A stretch of DNA of 64,000 nucleotides from Pantoea sp. RIT-PI-b. GTDB lineage: Bacteria > Pseudomonadota > Gammaproteobacteria > Enterobacterales > Enterobacteriaceae. Location of the stretch: positions 62,001-126,000 of the forward strand of contig NZ_LGIS01000016.1 in NCBI RefSeq assembly GCF_001187905.1, written 5' to 3'. The position numbers and the translations under genes were made by a program. The notes under the pieces were generated by a model that was given only the letters and a program-made list of their open reading frames with translations, did not search any database and was not told where the DNA came from. This document shows positions 59,017 to 64,000 of this stretch, one piece after another (position 1 is the first letter of the stretch; every line of letters begins with the position of its first letter).

Positions 59017-59232
59017 TTATTTGTACAGCTCTGCAGTCATGTGTACGCGGTTGTTGGTGTTAGCTTCAGTAATTTTGTACTGAGCGCCCTGCTCTTGTGC
59101 CTGAGCAGCAATTTTGGCTTCTGCACCGTCAAGGGTAGAAGACTCAACGGATACGCTCTGTGCAAAGCTGGCAGCAGACATCATTGAAAGAGCAGCAACA
59201 GCGGCGATAGACAGTGTTTTGATGGTTTTCAT
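59017..59232 (-). CDS. DUF1471 periplasmic stress protein, copy A
   Basis: A 71-residue protein with signal peptide (cleavage after SFA) and the DUF1471 (YdgH/BhsA/McbA) end HMTAELYK shared by YhcN-type proteins. Such small periplasmic proteins respond to acid, peroxide or biofilm cues. The second ATG (59232) suits the AAGGA spacing better than 59238. An adjacent near-identical gene lies at 59429. Confidence 0.82.
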   Translation of the reverse strand: MKTIKTLSIAAVAALSMMSAASFAQSVSVESSTLDGAEAKIAAQAQEQGAQYKITEANTNNRVHMTAELYK

Positions 59233-59374
59233 GGTCATAATCCTTAGTGGTTTAAATAAGAAGGCTGTGTGCCTTCGATGGAAACAATAATAACCCTAGT
59301 TATCGTTTCAAGATTAACCATTAGTGCGATCACGATAACTTACGTAACTATACGCTTAGATGGGTTTCATATAC

Positions 59375-59398
59375 AAAAAAGGCCGCCCGTAGGCGACC
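59375..59398 (-). terminator. Terminator of second DUF1471 gene
   Basis: On the minus strand GGTCGCC-TACG-GGCGGCC followed by TTTTTTG. Same stem as the one at 58971, showing that the terminator was duplicated with the gene. Confidence 0.82.
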
Positions 59399-59428
59399 TG
59401 TTCTGGCATATCCGTATGCAACCATCCG

Positions 59429-59644
59429 TTATTTGTAAAGTTCAGCAGTCATATGCACAACATTACCGTTGCTGGCTTCCAAAATTTTGTACTGCTCGCC
59501 ATTCTGTTTAGCCTGCGCAGCAATTTTAGCTTCAGCACCATCAAGAGTAAGTGAAGTGGCTGAAACAGTTTGTGCGAAGCTAGCAGCAGACATCAGTGAA
59601 AGAGCAGCGGCAGCAGCGATAGTCAGTGTTTTAATCGTTTTCAT
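59429..59644 (-). CDS. DUF1471 periplasmic stress protein, copy B
   Basis: A 71-residue paralog of the protein at 59017, differing mainly in the middle (SATSLTLDGAEAK versus SVESSTLDGAEAK). Signal peptide and HMTAELYK end are kept. The upstream region also repeats (GCCTTCGATGGAAACAATAA in both). Same start logic (AAGGAAT, then two ATGs). Confidence 0.82.
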   Translation of the reverse strand: MKTIKTLTIAAAAALSLMSAASFAQTVSATSLTLDGAEAKIAAQAKQNGEQYKILEASNGNVVHMTAELYK

Positions 59645-59765
59645 GGTCATATTCCTTTGGTTGTTTGATGTGAAAGCTGTGCGCCTTCGATGGAAACAAT
59701 AATAACCATTGAAACTATTACCAGATTAACTATTAGTGCGATCACAGTTAATCAGCTAACTATAA

Positions 59766-60659
59766 CTATGCCAAATCCAGCTTGGCGATCACTTTTTGTA
59801 TCTCTGCCACATCCGCCGCCGCCAGCGAGCGCAACGGTCGCGGTAAACAATTCATCTCAGTTAATCCCAGGATGCCCGCTGCCGCGGCGATGACGCGCAA
59901 ACTGCCGCCGTGTCGGGTAAATAGCGCCCAAAGCGGATCCAGACGCTGCGCCTGGGCAGCAACGGCCGCGAAATCTCCAGTCATCGCAGCATCAGCCAAT
60001 GCTTTGGCGGTACGCGGGAACAGTCCACCACATACCGAATACCACAGGTCGCAACCGGCGATCAGACCGGGTCCCGCAAACGCATCGCCGCTGACGCCAA
60101 TCGTGACGCTGGCGGGTAATTGAGCGCGCAGCGACTTTACACGTTGCGTGGCGGCGGCAATATCTGCCGGTACGCCTGGAATTTTGATTGAGGCGATATT
60201 GGGCAGCGTAGCGATTCGCGCATGCAGCGCATCGGAAAACACAACGTGGGTGGTACCAGGATTGTCGTAAATGCAGATCGGCAGCGAAACCTGTCGCGTG
60301 ACATCCTGATAAAGCCCAAACACCTCTTCATCACTGAGTTTCTGGTAAGAAAGCGCCGGTAATAATAACGCGCTGGCACCGGCCTGCTGCGCATCATCTG
60401 CCAGTCGCAACACTTCATCTGTGCTCATCGCGCCAATGCTCACCATCACCGGAATATTATCCGCATGCTGCACCGCCAGCGTCGCAATACGCTTGCGCTG
60501 TTCACGCGTGAAATAGGCATAACTGCCGGTTGAACCCAGCACGCCGAGCGAATCCACTTTCGCATCGGTTAAGCGTTTGAGGATGTTGAGAAACGCTTTT
60601 TCGTCAATACCTGAAGCATTCAGCGGAGTTAGTGGAAACGCACTCAGTCCTGTAAACAT
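59766..60659 (-). CDS. DapA-like aldolase (dihydrodipicolinate synthase family)
   Basis: A 297-residue TIM-barrel lyase: GSTGSYAYFTREQRKRI near 42, the tyrosine of ICIYDNPGT near 133 and the Schiff-base lysine in SIKIPG near 158. True DapA normally has a conserved arginine in the GxxGE region; this protein has GSTGSYA instead of GTTGE, so it is more likely a keto-acid aldolase of another substrate than the lysine enzyme. No pathway neighbour is evident. Confidence 0.78.
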   Translation of the reverse strand: MFTGLSAFPLTPLNASGIDEKAFLNILKRLTDAKVDSLGVLGSTGSYAYFTREQRKRIATLAVQHADNIPVMVSIGAMSTDEVLRLADDAQQAGASALLLPALSYQKLSDEEVFGLYQDVTRQVSLPICIYDNPGTTHVVFSDALHARIATLPNIASIKIPGVPADIAAATQRVKSLRAQLPASVTIGVSGDAFAGPGLIAGCDLWYSVCGGLFPRTAKALADAAMTGDFAAVAAQAQRLDPLWALFTRHGGSLRVIAAAAGILGLTEMNCLPRPLRSLAAADVAEIQKVIAKLDLA

Positions 60660-60728
60660 AGCCAGCGCCTTATAGAGAGATAAAAGTGAGAAAAATCATA
60701 TCCAGCAAGGTTATAAGCCATCAGAAAC

Positions 60729-60752
60729 AAAAATGCCCTCTTCCGAGGGCAT
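60729..60752 (-). terminator. Terminator after yncE
   Basis: ATGCCCTC-GGAA-GAGGGCAT on the minus strand followed by TTTTTG; just after the yncE stop. Confidence 0.82.
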
Positions 60753-60775
60753 GATTTTACGCTGAAACTAAAATC

Positions 60776-61864
60776 TTATTTCAGGGCGATACGTGCAATC
60801 TGATCCTGGCCTTTGGTTGAGGAGTCTTTGTTGAACTCCGCTTTCAACGTGACATACAACGTATTGTTATCTGGGCCAATCAGCAGGCTGTTTGGATTAT
60901 TATCAAACGACCAGCTGTTTTTCACTGCGTAAGTTGTCGCATCGAGCTGCAACACTTTCTTCGATTCGCGCTGGCTGATGTAGATCTCATTACGCTTGGC
61001 GTTGAACTTGATACCCAGCGCATCACCTTCAATACGTTTAATCACTTTGCCGGTGCGCTCATCAAACACCAGCGTAGCTTTGCCTTTGGAATCGTCGGTG
61101 ACAAACAGACGACCGGTTGCAGGATCTTCCGCCATATTCAGGAACAGGTACTCTTTGCCGTCGCCTGCAGTCCAGCGCTTCTCAATCTTGTGGTTACGTG
61201 GATTGATCACCAGAATCTCGCCCGCGCCGTTGGTGGCGTAAATGCGCTCAGTCAGCGGTGAATAGATGATGCCGGTTACCCATTTGCCCGCATTCTGGAT
61301 GGTGGCCTTCAGCTTGAAGGTTTTCACGTCAACTACCGAGATATAACCCGGATCGGCCACGCGACCAACGTACAGCTCATTGCCATGCCACAGCACTTCA
61401 CGTGCGCCTGCTGGATATCCTTCTTTATCTTTCTTGCCCGGGAAGACTAAACGTTCGAGCACTTTGCCGCTGTTCGCATCCACTTTTGAGATCGCGCCGT
61501 CCAGTGAGTTGGTGGTGTAGAACACGCTACCTTGCTCATCAATCGCGGTGCCGAAGTTTTTCAGATCGGTATGCGTTACGCCCTTCGTCTCTAATGAAGT
61601 GGGGTCGAGACGATAAATCACGCCACCGTTGACGTCTTTAAAGCTCTGCGCGCTGGCAACGTATAACGCTTTCGCAGCTGGCGAGTACGCCATTTCATAC
61701 AGGCCATCGCCTAAAGTGCGTTGGGTCAGCGCAGTATCAACCGGCTTAGCGGTGGCGGCTGGCGCTTCGGCTTTTTTAGCAGGGGCCTGGCATGCGGTCA
61801 GGCTGCATGCGGCGACGATTGCAGCGGCAACGGCGGCTTTGCGCGGGCTAAATAACGATTTCAT
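60776..61864 (-). CDS. yncE: YncE-like beta-propeller lipoprotein
   Basis: A 362-residue seven-bladed propeller protein resembling YncE (GLYEMAYSPAAKALYVASAQS, GGVIYRLDPTSLETKG, NPNSLLIGPDNNTLYV). Unlike E. coli YncE it has a lipobox (SLTAC near 26), so it is probably anchored in a membrane. In E. coli yncE is divergent from the TonB receptor gene yncD and is iron-repressed; here it is divergent from fhuE with a Fur-like box upstream. Start at 61864 (GGAG six bases upstream). Confidence 0.87.
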   Translation of the reverse strand: MKSLFSPRKAAVAAAIVAACSLTACQAPAKKAEAPAATAKPVDTALTQRTLGDGLYEMAYSPAAKALYVASAQSFKDVNGGVIYRLDPTSLETKGVTHTDLKNFGTAIDEQGSVFYTTNSLDGAISKVDANSGKVLERLVFPGKKDKEGYPAGAREVLWHGNELYVGRVADPGYISVVDVKTFKLKATIQNAGKWVTGIIYSPLTERIYATNGAGEILVINPRNHKIEKRWTAGDGKEYLFLNMAEDPATGRLFVTDDSKGKATLVFDERTGKVIKRIEGDALGIKFNAKRNEIYISQRESKKVLQLDATTYAVKNSWSFDNNPNSLLIGPDNNTLYVTLKAEFNKDSSTKGQDQIARIALK

Positions 61865-61929
61865 GCTCAACTCCATCAATGGATGAACGGCTCCGTTACG
61901 CGTCTACGCGCACGGAAGAATACAAGAAG

Positions 61930-61948
61930 AATGAGAATCATACGCATT
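61930..61948. promoter_or_regulatory. Fur-like box, yncE side
   Basis: AATGAGAATCATACGCATT; the ATGAGAATCAT core has one mismatch to the Fur consensus. About 65 bases upstream of yncE. Confidence 0.6.
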
Positions 61949-62175
61949 AGCATGAACTTAGCAACTTTCTCGACGCTTTAAGCTGTCCTGCGTTATTTCA
62001 TGCGCAGGCTAACGCCCTTTCTCAACCAATTTTTGCGCTAAAACTTCCTGTATTTGCCAGCAATATAATGAAAACGTGAGTTATTAACGGGTTATATCTA
62101 CGCATATCTTATTGATATAATTCATGTTTACATATTATTACAATTACAAATGAAACCTTCCGAGATTCTTTAAAG

Positions 62176-62194
62176 CAAATGATTATCATTGGCC
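62176..62194. promoter_or_regulatory. Fur box, fhuE side
   Basis: The palindrome AATGATTATCATT (62178-62190) matches the Fur core. It lies 137 bases before fhuE. Confidence 0.68.
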
Positions 62195-62326
62195 TTCTCA
62201 TTAAATGCGTAGTGGCATCTTACGCGACCTTCCTTCTGCCCTCTTAGGCTGATGCGTAAGGACGCACACCATAAAAAACTGAAGCGAATCAGCTTCATAT
62301 AACTTGCGTTATCTACAGGAATTTTT

Positions 62327-64000
62327 ATGTCAGGCATCAGGAAAACCTTCACCGTCTCCATGCTGGCTATGGCGATTCATGCCCTGCTTAATCCAGCATT
62401 GGCGCAGGCCGCAGCCAGCAGCAGCGAGAATCAGCAAGATTTAGTGGTCGATGCCTCCGCCGCTGGCGAGGGTGATAACAATGAAAAACAGGATTACGCA
62501 GTGAAAACCACGCGAGCCGGCACCAAAATGCTGCTGACTCCGCGTGATGTTCCGCAATCGTTGAGCGTGGTAACGCAGCAGCGTATGCAGGATCAGAATC
62601 TGCAATCGGTAAACGATGTGCTGACCAATGCCACCGGCATCTCCACCAATCTGATCGACAGCGAACGTTCGGAATACTATTCACGCGGCTTTAGGGTCAG
62701 CAACTTCTCTTTCGACGGCATCCCAACCTCGGTCAATGACACCTGGAATTACGGTGATGCCGCGTCTGATACCGCGATTTACGATCGGATTGAGATCGTG
62801 CGCGGCGCCACCGGTTTGATGAGCGGCGCGGGAAGCCCGTCAGCCTCGATCAACATGGTACGCAAACACGCCGACAGCAAAACCTTTACCGGCAGCGTAA
62901 GCGCCAGCTATGGCAGCTGGAATAAACAGCGTTACGTTGCCGATCTCTCGGCACCGCTGAATCAGGATGGTAGCTTACGCGGGCGCGTAGTAACCGGTTA
63001 TAGCGATGAAGACAGCTGGCTTGACCGCTACCATAAAACCAAAAAATTCCTTTACGGCGTGATAGATGCCGACATCACCGAGCACACCACGCTGTCGCTG
63101 GGCTACGACTACGAAGATGCCAACACCGGCAATCCTACGTGGGGCGGCTTGCCGATGTTCTATAGCAACAACGCCACCACGCATTACGATCGCAGCCTCA
63201 ACTCCGCGGCAAACTGGGCGCGCTACAACACCAATTCACGCAAAGTGTTCGCCGACATCGATCATAACTTTGATAACGGTTGGAACATTCACGTCAATGG
63301 CACGCACGCGGAAAACACCTTCAACGATAAGTTGCTGTATGTGATGGGCAGTGCCGATCAGGATAGCGGTGCAGGCACCACCGGTTACGGCAGCATGGAT
63401 CGCGGCAAACGTCAGATGGACTCCTTCGACGGTTACGCCAGCGGCCCGTTTGAACTGCTTGGTCGCCAGCATCAGTTGATGGCGGGCGTCAGCTACAGTC
63501 GCCAGCATAACGCGACCTACAGCCAGGATGGCGTTACCGATCTGGAAAACTATGACATCGCCACAGGCGATATGGGCATTTTCAATAACAGCTGGAACGG
63601 CAATATCGCCGAGCCACAGTGGCAAGGTTGGTACCAGAATGCGGACGATACTATCCGCCAGAAATCGGCCTACACCGCCGCGCGTTTCTCGCTGGCCGAT
63701 CCGTTGTCGCTGATTATTGGCGCGCGCTATACGCAGTGGAGCACCAACGGCAGCAGCGGCAACATGACCAAAAACAACACCACGCCATACGCCGGGTTGG
63801 TGTATGACATCAACGACACCTGGTCAGCGTACGGCAGCTATACCTCGGTCTTCCTGCCACAAACTTATCGCGATACCAGCGGCAAATATCTGTCGCCGGT
63901 CACCGGTAAAAGCTATGAAACCGGCCTGAAATCCGCCTGGTATGATGGTCGTTTAACGGCAACGATGGCGATATTCCGTATCGAACAGGATAACGTCGGT
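62327..64000 (+). CDS. fhuE: Ferric coprogen/hydroxamate TonB receptor FhuE (5' part, cut by window end)
   Basis: The first 558 residues of a TonB-dependent siderophore receptor; the frame is open to the last base. Signal peptide (cleavage near ALAQA), TonB-box-type and plug sequences: AGTKMLLTPRDVPQSLSVV, YYSRGFRVSNFSFDGIP, RIEIVRGATGLMSGAGSPSA and INMVRKHADSKTFTGSVSA, then barrel strands. It follows E. coli FhuE closely across the whole visible length (AGTKMxMTxRDxPQS; SPTWGGLP-like; KNHTTPYAGLV-like NNTTPYAGLVYDIND). FhuE imports ferric coprogen, rhodotorulic acid and ferrioxamine B. AGGA ribosome site before ATG 62327. Confidence 0.92.
   Translation, partial: MSGIRKTFTVSMLAMAIHALLNPALAQAAASSSENQQDLVVDASAAGEGDNNEKQDYAVKTTRAGTKMLLTPRDVPQSLSVVTQQRMQDQNLQSVNDVLTNATGISTNLIDSERSEYYSRGFRVSNFSFDGIPTSVNDTWNYGDAASDTAIYDRIEIVRGATGLMSGAGSPSASINMVRKHADSKTFTGSVSASYGSWNKQRYVADLSAPLNQDGSLRGRVVTGYSDEDSWLDRYHKTKKFLYGVIDADITEHTTLSLGYDYEDANTGNPTWGGLPMFYSNNATTHYDRSLNSAANWARYNTNSRKVFADIDHNFDNGWNIHVNGTHAENTFNDKLLYVMGSADQDSGAGTTGYGSMDRGKRQMDSFDGYASGPFELLGRQHQLMAGVSYSRQHNATYSQDGVTDLENYDIATGDMGIFNNSWNGNIAEPQWQGWYQNADDTIRQKSAYTAARFSLADPLSLIIGARYTQWSTNGSSGNMTKNNTTPYAGLVYDINDTWSAYGSYTSVFLPQTYRDTSGKYLSPVTGKSYETGLKSAWYDGRLTATMAIFRIEQDNVG

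Larger units (their letters stand above)
61865..62326. other. yncE-fhuE divergent control region
   Basis: 462 bases with two Fur boxes and a small hairpin GAAGCGAATCAGCTTC near 62281-62296. No further gene, repeat-family member or RNA was recognised. Confidence 0.5.

Noticed and set aside
62800-64000. fhuE as a possible fhuA/fpvA-type gene
   Set aside because: The sequence follows FhuE through the plug and first strands more closely than FhuA; other names were dropped, though the C-terminal part is missing.

Overview
The window looks like the chromosome (or a large replicon) of a plant- or environment-associated enterobacterium of the Pantoea/Erwinia type. The evidence is an E. coli-like gene complement (yddG, ybaA, ycgZ, fhuE, yncE, the yfiRNB/c-di-GMP module and betTIBA all recognisable by protein sequence) mixed with genes not typical of E. 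coli K-12: a UV damage endonuclease, a biuret-hydrolase operon, a ManNAc-type PTS and two separate bet loci. Short palindromic repeats of two related kinds (GGTGCGCAT..ATGCGCACC and GGTCGCCAT..ATGGCGACC) are scattered between genes. No rRNA, tRNA, CRISPR array, transposase, integrase or phage gene was seen; the species assignment is inference.

Layout. 1-638: 3' end of a 6-phospho-beta-glucosidase. 719-6.5 kb: FUSC-type membrane protein, the yfiR-dgcN-yfiB c-di-GMP operon and uvsE. 6.6-12.7 kb: first choline/betaine locus (betT divergent from betIBA). 12.8-16.8 kb: a very large SNF2-family ATPase. 17-21.5 kb: a secreted alpha/beta hydrolase and a three-gene overlapping operon (amidase, NCS1 permease, biuret-hydrolase-like enzyme) behind a near-consensus sigma-54 promoter, which suggests nitrogen scavenging. 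21.7-31 kb: small transporters, regulators and enzymes (TSUP exporter, AraC, LysR, MBL-like protein, YddG, a monooxygenase with an excellent Fur box, AraC/SDR pair, omptin). 31-36 kb: ycgZ-type small regulators, a leader-peptide-preceded cysteine hydrolase, a LacI-like protein without DNA-binding domain, VOC, ybaA and membrane proteins. 36-40 kb: a beta-glucoside PTS operon with RpiR regulator and matching operators. 40.3-42.2 kb: ABC-F ATPase preceded by a short ORF with a perfect Shine-Dalgarno. 42.3-44.2 kb: TPR/ECF sigma/anti-sigma operon, the sigma gene apparently starting at ATT. 44.3-47.5 kb: MacAB-like exporter with a Fur-like site. 47.5-50.8 kb: RpiR, EIICB and NanE (amino-sugar uptake). 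50.8-56.4 kb: second complete bet locus. 56.5-64 kb: MFS/IclR pair, cupin, a tandem pair of DUF1471 proteins, a DapA-like enzyme, and yncE divergent from fhuE (cut by the window end), with two Fur boxes between them.

How the parts fit: two osmoprotection loci with different BetT types, several sugar PTS operons under RpiR/CRP control, at least three iron-responsive promoters (monooxygenase, macAB-like, yncE/fhuE) and a nitrogen-regulated amide operon suggest a generalist coping with osmotic, iron and nitrogen limits. The points most worth a second look are the sigma-54 biuret operon, the paired bet loci, the two leader-peptide arrangements (before the cysteine hydrolase and before the ABC-F gene) and the ATT-initiated sigma factor.
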